Shown in pieces: positions 1 to 6,476 of a stretch of 9,656 nt of DNA. Source of the DNA: Parachlamydiaceae bacterium (lineage in GTDB: Bacteria > Chlamydiota > Chlamydiia > Chlamydiales > Parachlamydiaceae); assembly GCA_013815395.1 (NCBI GenBank), contig JACDGH010000080.1, positions 1 through 9,656 of the forward strand. Direction: 5' to 3'. A program made the position numbers and the translations under genes. How positions within the stretch are numbered: position 1 is the first letter of the stretch; the number at the start of each line of letters is the position of its first letter. The notes under the pieces are model-generated. The model searched no databases. It was not told the DNA's origin and was given only the letters and a program-made list of their open reading frames with translations.

Positions 1-114
1 TGCAAATACCATGTGCAAATTAAGTTTAAGTACCATGATTAAACTCTATCTTGCCTACTTTCATAAAATTTTTAAAAATAAAAAACCAATAATTTATTTT
101 AACTTGACGGCATT

Positions 115-160
115 GGGCGAGACGCCCTGGATACCTTGTAGGCAGGGCGTTTCGCCCTGG
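115..160. repeat. GC-rich double palindrome (dispersed-repeat-like)
   Basis: Two 16-nt units, GGGCGAGACGCCCTGG (115-130) and GGGCGTTTCGCCCTGG (145-160), form a direct repeat differing only in the three central bases. Each unit is itself a small hairpin (GGGCG/CGCCC with a 3-nt loop). The pair also folds as one larger hairpin, with 15-nt arms 115-129 and 143-157 and one mismatch. It lies 25 nt beyond the recR stop codon and contrasts sharply with the AT-rich surroundings. It could act as a recR 3' end, but no T-run follows it directly on the recR strand. Its look resembles short palindromic repeats scattered in many genomes; that part is inference. Confidence 0.6.
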
Positions 161-184
161 TAAACTTTTTTGTGTAGGATGAGT

Positions 185-781
185 TTAGAATTGACCTCGG
201 GCGGCAAGTGCCTTTGCAAGAGTGCCCCCATCGACATAATCTAAGGAACTGCCCATAGGTAATCCAAAAGCCAGGCGCGAAACATGCACTTTCAACGGTT
301 CTAGTTGTTGTTTTAAAAATAGAGCCGTAGCATCTCCTTCTAAAGTAGAGTCTAAAGCAATTACAACTTCCCTGATATGATGCTCTAAAATGCGTTCTTG
401 TAGTTTGTTGAATCTCAGTTTTTCCGGCCCCATTCCAGTCATCGGAGAGAGCAAGGCCCCTAACACATGATACATGCCTCGAAATTCATGCGTGCCTTCT
501 ATAGCAAACACATCTCTAGCCTGAGCGACAATACAAATTGCCTGGTGATTATGGCGAGAGGTTGCACAAAAAGGGCAATCTTCAATTCCTATTAGACACC
601 CGCATTGCTGACAATATTGTAAATGCGTTTTTGTGGAAGCAAGCACATTGGCCATCTGGTTAAGGGCATCGTCAGACCAATTTAAGATTTCGAAGGCAAA
701 GCGTTCTGCACTTTTATTTCCAACGCCAGGTAATTTTTTAAGCACATCAATCAGTTTTAGTAAATGAACGGGATATTTCAT
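185..781 (-). CDS. recR: Recombination mediator protein RecR
   Basis: RecR works with RecO (and RecF in many bacteria) to load RecA onto SSB-coated single-stranded DNA during gap repair. The 198-residue product has the family's usual length and full layout. A helix-hairpin-helix element containing KLPGVGNKSAERFAF lies near residues 16-30. A four-cysteine zinc site follows (C57, C60, C69, C72, in CQQC and CPFC). The TOPRIM domain spans roughly residues 80-175, with AIEGTHEFRGMYHVLG near 93-108 and the acidic LEGDAT segment at 147-152. The C-terminal GLPMGSSLDYVDGGTLAKAL matches the conserved RecR tail. The ATG at 781 is used because an upstream ATG runs into a stop within a few codons; the ribosome binding site is weak. 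No neighbour is close enough to form an operon. The call is secure. Confidence 0.97.
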   Translation of the reverse strand: MKYPVHLLKLIDVLKKLPGVGNKSAERFAFEILNWSDDALNQMANVLASTKTHLQYCQQCGCLIGIEDCPFCATSRHNHQAICIVAQARDVFAIEGTHEFRGMYHVLGALLSPMTGMGPEKLRFNKLQERILEHHIREVVIALDSTLEGDATALFLKQQLEPLKVHVSRLAFGLPMGSSLDYVDGGTLAKALAARGQF

Positions 782-944
782 CTTTTAATTTATTTCCATT
801 TTTTTTATTTTGATGCTTGCAAAATCCGGATCTTGCTACCTACGAGGGTGAATAGAATAGCAAATTATTTATTTCCCGCTATTTTCAGTCAGCCCCCACC
901 AGGGCGCAATTCTTTTATTATCAATACCCTTCCCCCAACCGAGG

Positions 945-1202
945 AAAGTAAATGGCTGACTTATTTTAGGGCCGTTTTTATACGTTTTAGAAGCTATGGG
1001 GAAACGCAGAGGCGGGGAGGAACGCTGAGACGCAGAGGGTTAAACCCTTAGCTTTCAGTAATTTCATTAGCATTTAAGATTATGAAATCTTTAAGGATTG
1101 TCTTACACTCTTCTCAGCGTCTCTGCGTTACTTCGCGCCTCTGCGTTTCCCCTTAGCCTCTAAAATGTATAAAAGCAGCTTAAGAAAGCCTGCATTTACT
1201 TT
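945..1202. repeat. Long imperfect inverted repeat with CGCAGAG-type units
   Basis: The left arm (about 945-1039) and right arm (about 1111-1202) are inverted copies separated by a 71-nt spacer. In the core, 975-1025 against the reverse complement of 1125-1175, 44 of 51 bases match by hand alignment with no gap. The arms end in a shared AAAGTAAATG / CATTTACTTT. The inner ends carry reshuffled units of the type ACGCAGAG and ACGCTGAG. A short AGGGT/ACCCT hairpin sits at the start of the spacer. No transposase frame is present, so if mobile it would be a non-autonomous, MITE-like element. No clear target-site duplication was found. If transcribed, it would form a hairpin RNA of about 250 nt. Confidence 0.7.
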
Positions 1203-1632
1203 TGCAATTATCTCAATCGGGGAGAAACTCTTTTGATACAATTATAACATAGGATATATTACCTTAGTTATGTTGTAAATGCTTTTTTAAGAAAAATCCA
1301 CAGAATTTTTGCGCTAATACATTGATTATGGTCATATTATAAAATCATATTAATTCATCTTTATAATGTAGTTATCATATCAGATGCAACATAAATAATG
1401 GCACAATGCGCTTCTTCTATATCGTCCATTCCGCCCATTAGTCCATCCCATCCATTTCGCCTCCCCCCATTCCTTTCATATATGTGTATTGTTCAATATT
1501 GCGCATTAAATAATTTAGTTATGTATATAATAAATATTAATTAATTATGTACAAATACTTATAGTAGTGTGCGTCTTAATTAATTAACTATTCTCGGCTG
1601 AATAATTCAAATAGAATTACAAAGGTTTTTTT
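1203..1632. other. AT-rich non-coding stretch with one C-rich tract
   Basis: No credible gene is seen here, nor in 782-944 between recR and the inverted repeat. The sequence is strongly AT-rich apart from 1424-1475, where the plus strand is rich in CCATTC/CCATCC words and the minus strand therefore in GGATGG/GGAATGG runs. A TATAAT (1526-1531) occurs but has no good -35 element at normal spacing. The short open stretches on both strands of the C-rich tract look accidental or relics. Confidence 0.5.
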
Positions 1633-1956
1633 ATGGCTGATGTACAGCCAACTTCTTCAAAATGGGAAGTAATTCATTGGGGGTTAGCGACAAATAAACT
1701 ACCCGAAAAAAAAGACTTTAGTGAATTAAATTGAGATAAAAATTTGCCACATTGGCACTAGCCACTTTAGCTGCCATTTTTACATAGGGGTTGTCGCTGC
1801 CCCTGCATTCAAAAGGACTAACGGAAAAGTTTTCAAGTTCTTGAAGTCCTCCAAGACCGGAGGAAGCGGACAACAGCAGAAGCAGTAAAAGGATCTAAGA
1901 TTTTGCCATCAGCCTCTAATAATGCATCTTTTTCTCAGAAGAAATCCGAGGAATAA
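1633..1956 (+). pseudogene. Decayed, truncated paralogue of the orphan gene at 2090
   Basis: An ATG at 1633 with AAGG at 1622-1625 seven bases upstream opens 33 codons ending at a TGA (1732-1734). Aligned with the intact gene at 2090, TTAAATT is followed by one base fewer here. That moves the frame so that KFATLALATLAAIFT (1740-1784) lines up with SFVIAIFTTLAVPF of the intact protein. After a TAG (1785) the same frame gives EKFSSS-stop-SPPRPEE (1821-1865), which aligns without gaps to EKFSASTSLPRRGE (residues 52-65). The DNA there shares CGGAAAAGTT exactly. About 4 extra bases then switch the frame again, giving GSKIL against GPEIL and ending at TAA 1954-1956. There are thus two frame changes and at least two in-frame stops, and nothing remains of the ankyrin part. 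The homology is a hand alignment over a short length: fairly convincing but unscored. The first 33 codons could still be translated. Confidence 0.55.
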
Positions 1957-1979
1957 TTGAAGTTAAATCCTCGATATTA

Positions 1980-2017
1980 TTCAATATGAGTTCAATAATT
2001 GTTCAATGAAGTTCAAG
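1980..2017 (+). promoter_or_regulatory. Phased TTCAAT direct repeats, candidate operator
   Basis: TTCAAT occurs at 1980-1985, 1991-1996 and 2002-2007, then TTCAAG at 2012-2017. The start-to-start spacings are 11, 11 and 10 nt, about one helical turn, so all copies face the same side of the DNA. The last copy ends two bases before the -35 hexamer of the following promoter. Direct hexamers separated by 4-5 bases next to a -35 box are the usual arrangement for OmpR/PhoB-family response regulators (PhoP boxes, for example). Which regulator binds here is unknown. The surroundings are AT-rich, so chance occurrence must be considered, but the regular spacing argues against it. Confidence 0.5.
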
Positions 2018-2019
2018 GA

Positions 2020-2048
2020 TTGCTAATTAAATAATTAAATAATATAAT
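2020..2048 (+). promoter_or_regulatory. Sigma70-type promoter of the orphan gene
   Basis: A -35 hexamer TTGCTA (2020-2025; four of six bases match TTGACA) is separated by exactly 17 bases from a perfect TATAAT (2043-2048). Transcription would begin near 2055, giving a leader of about 35 nt before the ATG at 2090. This is the best-formed promoter visible in the window. It agrees with the gene being transcribed alone, since upstream lies only a pseudogene and downstream a convergent gene. Confidence 0.65.
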
Positions 2049-2089
2049 TATATATAGCCATACGTCTAAATTGAAAGGGAAATTTTATT

Positions 2090-3364
2090 ATGAATAGTGT
2101 AAAACAAGATCCACCCCGATTTGCGACACATTTATCAGGGATAGAAAAAGCCTCCGGAAAAGAGTCACCTAAGTTAAATTCGCGATACTCATTTGTTATA
2201 GCTATATTTACCACCCTAGCAGTTCCATTTAAATGGATAGCGGAAAAGTTCTCAGCATCTACCTCTTTACCTAGACGCGGGGAAACGCAAAAAGCGGCAG
2301 AAATAGGACCAGAGATTTTGGAAAAAGAAGCGGGGCAAACCGACCTTGAAAAGCTCGAAATGTTGATGAATGGATTGAATATTCCAACAGCTAATAATAA
2401 ACCAAACGAAATTATAATATATAAAAAACAGGCACACAAAGATATTGATACCTTAATTGATAAGTTGAAAAAAAAGAATGAAATTGTTGTCAGCACTAAT
2501 TCAATTGTAAATTTGATAAGTTCATGTGCATCAAGTGATGAAAAGTGGTTATTAAAAATTATTAACCTTGTTATTACTAATATTAACAATGGAAATAATT
2601 GTAGTATTGATGCTATTGCTCACGCAGTATTAGATAACAAGCTTCTACCAAGAAATTTAATAACTTCATTGTTTGAGAAAGGCCTAAACGTCAATGCTAT
2701 TGATAAACGAGGTCGTACTCTATTATATAGAGCAGTGGAAGAAATGAATATTGTCTTAGTAAAAGAATTGATACTAAGAAATTCTAACAAAAAACTTTCA
2801 GGGAATGTTTATAAAATGGGTGCTTCTAATCCCTTAAAATTGGTTTTAGGAATGAAATCCCAGTTAGAATCTTATAGTAAAATAAAAATAATAAATACAG
2901 ATCACTGTACAAAGGATGGTTTAAAAAAAGAAAATGTCTTGTACAATAATGATCTTAAAATAATTAAGAGAAATAAAGATTTAATAGCATGTAATAAAAT
3001 TTTAGAATTATTGGTAGAGGGGGATCGTAAAGAGGTCTGGAGCTCAGATTACCCCTGCTTAGGCCTTATACAACATAAAGATGAAAATGGAAAGCTGATG
3101 TTGTATACCATTGGATATTTTAAAAAAAACAGTGAAGTTGCTAAAGAACTTATTCAATACACACTGAAAACCTTATATCCGAAAGAGAATCAATCAATGA
3201 TAGATACGTTCTTAGCGAATTCTTTTGTTGAAATTAAAAGTGGTGATAAACAAGTTCAGGTAAATTATAAAAAGGATTTGAAAATTATTGCTATAGATGT
3301 AAATATTGATAAAATCCCAATCACTAGCGTATCTAATATCTTAAACCCACGAGTGATCTTGTAA
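2090..3364 (+). CDS. Orphan protein with an ankyrin-like segment; candidate effector
   Basis: I do not recognise this 424-residue protein as a named family. Residues 33-50 form a hydrophobic stretch (FVIAIFTTLAVPFKW region), followed by a Ser/Lys/Glu-rich linker to about residue 90. Residues 198-230 fit one ankyrin repeat: GLNVNAIDKRGRTLLYRAV followed by a second helix ending VKELIL. A degenerate repeat may precede it (about 172-200, ITSLFEKG). The C-terminal half (240-424) is lysine- and asparagine-rich with no motif I can name. The start is supported by AAAGGGA at 2074-2080, nine bases upstream, behind a good promoter. By eye the DNA is more AT-rich than the neighbouring housekeeping genes, which agrees with a recent or fast-evolving gene. 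It converges on recN with only two bases between the stop codons and no visible terminator. A host-directed effector role is inference from the ankyrin-like fold and orphan status. No classical signal peptide is seen. Confidence 0.85.
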   Translation: MNSVKQDPPRFATHLSGIEKASGKESPKLNSRYSFVIAIFTTLAVPFKWIAEKFSASTSLPRRGETQKAAEIGPEILEKEAGQTDLEKLEMLMNGLNIPTANNKPNEIIIYKKQAHKDIDTLIDKLKKKNEIVVSTNSIVNLISSCASSDEKWLLKIINLVITNINNGNNCSIDAIAHAVLDNKLLPRNLITSLFEKGLNVNAIDKRGRTLLYRAVEEMNIVLVKELILRNSNKKLSGNVYKMGASNPLKLVLGMKSQLESYSKIKIINTDHCTKDGLKKENVLYNNDLKIIKRNKDLIACNKILELLVEGDRKEVWSSDYPCLGLIQHKDENGKLMLYTIGYFKKNSEVAKELIQYTLKTLYPKENQSMIDTFLANSFVEIKSGDKQVQVNYKKDLKIIAIDVNIDKIPITSVSNILNPRVIL

Positions 3365-3366
3365 TA

Positions 3367-4977
3367 TTACGATTTCCCCAGCATGCGCGCAAGTTCCTTC
3401 TTTCGGGTTTCCTTGTCCAGACTTTTTACATGAGTTACAGTACGCCCATCAATTTCCTGTTTGAAAATTTGCAGATGATGCTTTGCCAGCTTTGCCACTT
3501 GGGGAAAATGAGTAATACATAAAACCTGATGCTTAGCGCCAATTTCAAGCAACTTTTCTCCCACCACTCCCGCTGTTTCACCGCCAATATTTGCGTCAAC
3601 TTCATCAAAAACAAGCGTTGGAATTTGCTCTTTGCCAGCTAAAAGAGCTTGCAAGGCTAGCATGATGCGCGAAAGTTCTCCACCACTAGCACATTCTCTT
3701 AGTGAAACGCAATGTTCACCCACATTAGGAATAAGGAAAAACTCAATTTTATCATCACCAATGCGACAACGTTTTTGCGGTGAAATTTTGATAATGAATT
3801 CAACTTTAGGCATGTTAAGGACTCTAAGATGTTGAACTACAGAGATTTCGAGTTCTTTAGCAATTTTTATGCGTTTGTTCGTTAAGGATTCGCTGTGGGC
3901 GTTGCATTGCTCTTCAAGCATTTTAAGTTTGCTTTGCAACAATTCGATATTGGCATCCGCATTTTCTAAACTAAAAAGTTTCTCTTTTGTGGCCTTTAAA
4001 TAAGCGTGGATTTCGTTAATTGAGGTTCCGAACTTGCGTTTAAGCCGATTAATGAGGCTGAGGCGCTCGTTAAGCTGTAGGATTTTTGCAGGGTTGCTCT
4101 CGATCCGATTTTCATAAATGCGAAGGGTATGGGCTACTTCCTGAAGTTCTAATAAGGCGTTTTGGTAGCTTGTAGCAGTCTCTTTTAAGGCAGGATCCAT
4201 TTCTACAAGTTGATCGAAAAGCAATTTTTGTCTGGATAGGTGAGATAGTACAGCTATTTTATCCCCATTTAAAATGCGATTGATCTCACTCACTTTTTGA
4301 ACAAGGTCGTCGGCGTTTGACAATAAGCTATATTCAGCGAAAAGTGTTTCCTCTTCACCATCTTTTAAGTTGGCTTCTTCTAATTCTTCAATTTCCATGC
4401 GGCAAACTTCGCTATCGCGCAGTCGCTGTGCCTCTGAAGATGTCAAACGCTCAAGCTCGCGACGTACTGCTGATTCTTCGTTCCAGCAGTTATAAAATGT
4501 TGCTGCATCATCTTGCAAATTGCCGAATAGATCTAAGGTTTGCTGATGATAATCTAAAGAAAGAAGCTTTTGATTGGCATGCTGCCCCACAACTTCAAAC
4601 AAAAACTCGGAAAGCTTTTTTAAAAATCCTACTTGGACTGCTTGGTTGTTGATAAAGGCCCGGCTCTTACCAGAAATAAAAATTTCCCGTCTCACTAACA
4701 ATTCATTACCAATTTCATGATCAATACCCGCCTCTTCAAGAAATTTAGGGATAGCCATGAGGATATCAATATCGAAAACAGCCTCGACGATCCCTTTTTC
4801 AGCGCCCCGGCGCACAATAGAGACGTCGCTCCGCTCTCCAGCTATCAGATTTAAAGCATTCAAAATGGCAGATTTGCCGGATCCGCTTTCTCCGGACAAT
4901 ACGTTGAAACCAGGGGAGAAACTAATCTCCGTCATTTCAATTAGTACAATATTAGTGAGACGTAAATGTTTGAGCAT
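3367..4977 (-). CDS. recN: DNA repair protein RecN
   Basis: RecN is an SMC-like ATPase that acts early in double-strand break repair, promoting DNA end cohesion and RecA-dependent recombination. The 536-residue product is full length. The N-terminal ATPase half carries Walker A GESGSGKS at 29-36 (GETGAGKS is more usual). The middle, about residues 150-390, is charged and coiled-coil-like. The C-terminal half has the ABC signature SGGELSR at 431-437, Walker B LVFDEVD at 455-461 (D458, E459), and the switch histidine in CITHFPQVA (H490). The start MLKHLRLTNIVLIE matches the usual RecN N-terminus, and an in-frame TAA lies just upstream, so no longer ATG start is possible. Oddly, no Shine-Dalgarno sequence precedes this ATG; the good one (AGGAG, 5020-5024) belongs to an overlapping leader frame. 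The gene follows a small hypothetical by 55 nt and is probably cotranscribed with it and rnhC. Confidence 0.96.
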   Translation of the reverse strand: MLKHLRLTNIVLIEMTEISFSPGFNVLSGESGSGKSAILNALNLIAGERSDVSIVRRGAEKGIVEAVFDIDILMAIPKFLEEAGIDHEIGNELLVRREIFISGKSRAFINNQAVQVGFLKKLSEFLFEVVGQHANQKLLSLDYHQQTLDLFGNLQDDAATFYNCWNEESAVRRELERLTSSEAQRLRDSEVCRMEIEELEEANLKDGEEETLFAEYSLLSNADDLVQKVSEINRILNGDKIAVLSHLSRQKLLFDQLVEMDPALKETATSYQNALLELQEVAHTLRIYENRIESNPAKILQLNERLSLINRLKRKFGTSINEIHAYLKATKEKLFSLENADANIELLQSKLKMLEEQCNAHSESLTNKRIKIAKELEISVVQHLRVLNMPKVEFIIKISPQKRCRIGDDKIEFFLIPNVGEHCVSLRECASGGELSRIMLALQALLAGKEQIPTLVFDEVDANIGGETAGVVGEKLLEIGAKHQVLCITHFPQVAKLAKHHLQIFKQEIDGRTVTHVKSLDKETRKKELARMLGKS

Positions 4978-5015
4978 AAAGTTTTTCGACTTTTTTTAAG
5001 TATGATTTTAAACAT
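4941..5015 (-). other. Possible 24-codon leader frame overlapping recN
   Basis: An ATG at 5015 is preceded by AGGAG (5020-5024) with four bases between them. It opens MFKIILKKSRKT and onward for 24 codons to a TAA, overlapping the first 37 bases of recN in another frame. It contains a run of seven A (minus strand, 4991-4997). Slipping back one base there would enter the recN frame just after that frame's TAA and run directly into MLKHL. It may be a translated leader that delivers ribosomes to the SD-less recN start, or a chance frame. Confidence 0.3.
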
Positions 5016-5032
5016 TAGGCTCCTGAGTATGA

Positions 5033-5515
5033 CTACCGGTCGTATGTATTTGCAAGAAGAGCTTCCATTTGATCTTGGGTGGCCTCTTCTAGTACGCCTT
5101 TAGAATTCCATTCGGGAGCGGAAAAGACCAAATTATAACGTTGAGAGGTAAACCCATCAACAGAATAATTTTTGGCAACATGAGCAATAGGCACAATTTC
5201 AATGTCAGGGGCATTGAAGCGATAGATAATGATTTTAGAAATATCAGCAATTTTTGGAGCATCTTTTTTACGAGCTTCAACATCCTCCCTGGAAACAGGA
5301 ATTGAGCGGTTAAAGATCTCTACGAGGGCATTCTGCTGTTCAAAATTAAGGGTGTAAAGTAGTTTATTGTGCTGAACAGCCATCCCCCGCACTTCACTTG
5401 GTGAAATGTACTTTGCAGGGGCAATCCCCAGCATGGTGACCACATTCATTAACATGATGATGCCAAATCCGGCCAAAACGGCTAAAGTCATATAAAGTGT
5501 GATGCGACTGCTCAT
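5033..5515 (-). CDS. Conserved-looking membrane-anchored protein of unknown function
   Basis: I do not recognise this 160-residue protein. Residues 5-31 are a single strongly hydrophobic segment (TLYMTLAVLAGFGIIML region), best read as an N-terminal membrane anchor or uncleaved signal. The remaining 128 residues would then be outside the cytoplasm if the short positively charged N-terminus stays in. This soluble part contains SPSEVRGMAVQHNKLLYTLN near 38-57 and a strand-rich stretch around 93-132 (KIIIYRFNAPDIEIVPIAHV). It has no cysteines and no catalytic motif I can name. The ATG at 5515 has a clear ribosome binding site (AAGGAAA just upstream). It starts 37 nt after rnhC stops and ends 55 nt before recN, so cotranscription is likely. 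Its product topology does not suggest a direct part in DNA repair. It may be specific to the Chlamydiota; that is inference. Confidence 0.85.
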   Translation of the reverse strand: MSSRITLYMTLAVLAGFGIIMLMNVVTMLGIAPAKYISPSEVRGMAVQHNKLLYTLNFEQQNALVEIFNRSIPVSREDVEARKKDAPKIADISKIIIYRFNAPDIEIVPIAHVAKNYSVDGFTSQRYNLVFSAPEWNSKGVLEEATQDQMEALLANTYDR

Positions 5516-5552
5516 AACAATACTTTCCTTTGGTGTAAAATCGAGATAATAG

Positions 5553-6476
5553 TTACCCTTCTTTTAAAATTGAGTCAAGAGTTTTAAAATGTAGTTTTCC
5601 AACTAACCCTAAATTTTCGCGACCGTGCTTGCGTATAAACGCTCTTCCCGCGGAAATTGTTCTTGACGAAGCCCCTTTTGGAAATTCCAGACCAAATTCT
5701 TTTTCCATCTTTTTTAAACTTTCTACAAATGCTTGTCGGGCTAAAATGGAAGCGGCTGCGACAACCAAGTCCTCTTCACCACGATGGCGCTGTGTTAAAT
5801 CCACCAGTAAGTTTTTGCGTTTAAGTGCAGTTATGACAACATGCTCGCTAGCAAATTGGTCGATAATAACTTTTCGGCAAGTAGTCTTTTCAACCAACTG
5901 TTCTATTGCAGTGGCATGCCCCCAAGCCAAGAGGTGATTTAAATTCTTGAATTGAATAATGAGTTCGTTGTATTTTGCTGGATTTATTTTTACTATTTGG
6001 TGTGCAAAATGCCTACGAATATTATCGCCAATTTTAAGAATTGATATTTCGGTTAATGTTTTTGAATCGCGAACCCCAAAACTTTTTAACTTGGATATTT
6101 CTTCGCCTTCTGCAAAAACTCCTGCCACACACAAAGGACCAAAGAAATCGCCTTTACCTGATTCATCAATGCCGATTCGTCCCGTTTTATCTAAAGATTC
6201 ATCAATATGACTATAAGAGAGCGTAAAAGTCTTAAGGACTTGAGGCTCAAGGTAAAATTCAATAAAATCTTTCATCTCGCTACCTTGCACAGTCAGCTTG
6301 CCAGACAAATATAAAGTGCAATTGATCCCTTTCTTTTTTGCTGAAAATGCTGTGCAAGCAGGCTTTGTAAGTTCAAAGCCTTGCTCGATAAGATCTTGCA
6401 TTATTTTTGGAGCTAAAGCAGGGTCTATGGTGGCAACAAATGTGCCTGATGGTGAGGTTGAATTTTGATCTTTCAT
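5553..6476 (-). CDS. rnhC: Ribonuclease HIII
   Basis: RNase HIII cuts the RNA strand of RNA:DNA hybrids, clearing R-loops and primers. The 307-residue protein has the subtype's layout: an N-terminal substrate-binding (TBP-like) domain over about residues 1-90, then the catalytic domain. The opening motif IGIDESGKGDFFGPLCVAG gives D104 and E105. The remaining acidic residues are D206 (in VIIDQFA) and D236 (in HRGEEDLVVAAASILAR). The 30-residue spacing of the last two equals that in Geobacillus RNase HIII as I recall it. The extra N-terminal domain and the GKGD form of the motif separate it from RNase HII. It is the first gene of a probable rnhC-hypothetical-recN unit and is divergent from the rodZ-like gene across a 95-nt gap. 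No strong ribosome binding site precedes the ATG at 6476. Confidence 0.96.
   Translation of the reverse strand: MKDQNSTSPSGTFVATIDPALAPKIMQDLIEQGFELTKPACTAFSAKKKGINCTLYLSGKLTVQGSEMKDFIEFYLEPQVLKTFTLSYSHIDESLDKTGRIGIDESGKGDFFGPLCVAGVFAEGEEISKLKSFGVRDSKTLTEISILKIGDNIRRHFAHQIVKINPAKYNELIIQFKNLNHLLAWGHATAIEQLVEKTTCRKVIIDQFASEHVVITALKRKNLLVDLTQRHRGEEDLVVAAASILARQAFVESLKKMEKEFGLEFPKGASSRTISAGRAFIRKHGRENLGLVGKLHFKTLDSILKEG

Noticed and set aside
1..37. Short direct repeats TGCAAAT (1-7, 14-20) and TACCATG (7-13, 31-37)
   Set aside because: Only two copies each of seven bases with irregular spacing at the window edge; expected by chance.
2..163. Frame entering from the left edge and ending in the GC-rich palindrome
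   Set aside because: Its end translates the repeat (GETPW...GVSPW), and the rest is low-complexity Lys/Phe/Ile. It cannot be told from chance without the flanking sequence.
764..1051. Plus-strand 95-codon frame overlapping the recR start
   Set aside because: It begins inside recR on the opposite strand and its 3' half reads through the inverted repeat (GETQRRGGTLRR-type translation). It has no ribosome binding site or family resemblance.
1398..1544. Plus-strand 48-codon frame MAQCASSISSIPP...
   Set aside because: It owes its composition to the C-rich tract, lacks a ribosome binding site and resembles no protein family.
2276..2300. Sequence GGGGAAACGCA inside the orphan gene, shared with the long inverted repeat
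   Set aside because: Only about 11 bases match and the same region aligns better, over a longer stretch, with the decayed paralogue at 1845-1875. Repeat insertion is not needed to explain it.
2035..2589. Minus-strand 184-codon frame
   Set aside because: It lies almost wholly antisense to the gene at 2090, which has a promoter, ribosome binding site and ankyrin-like segment. The antisense translation is phenylalanine/isoleucine/serine-rich, as expected from AT-rich complement.
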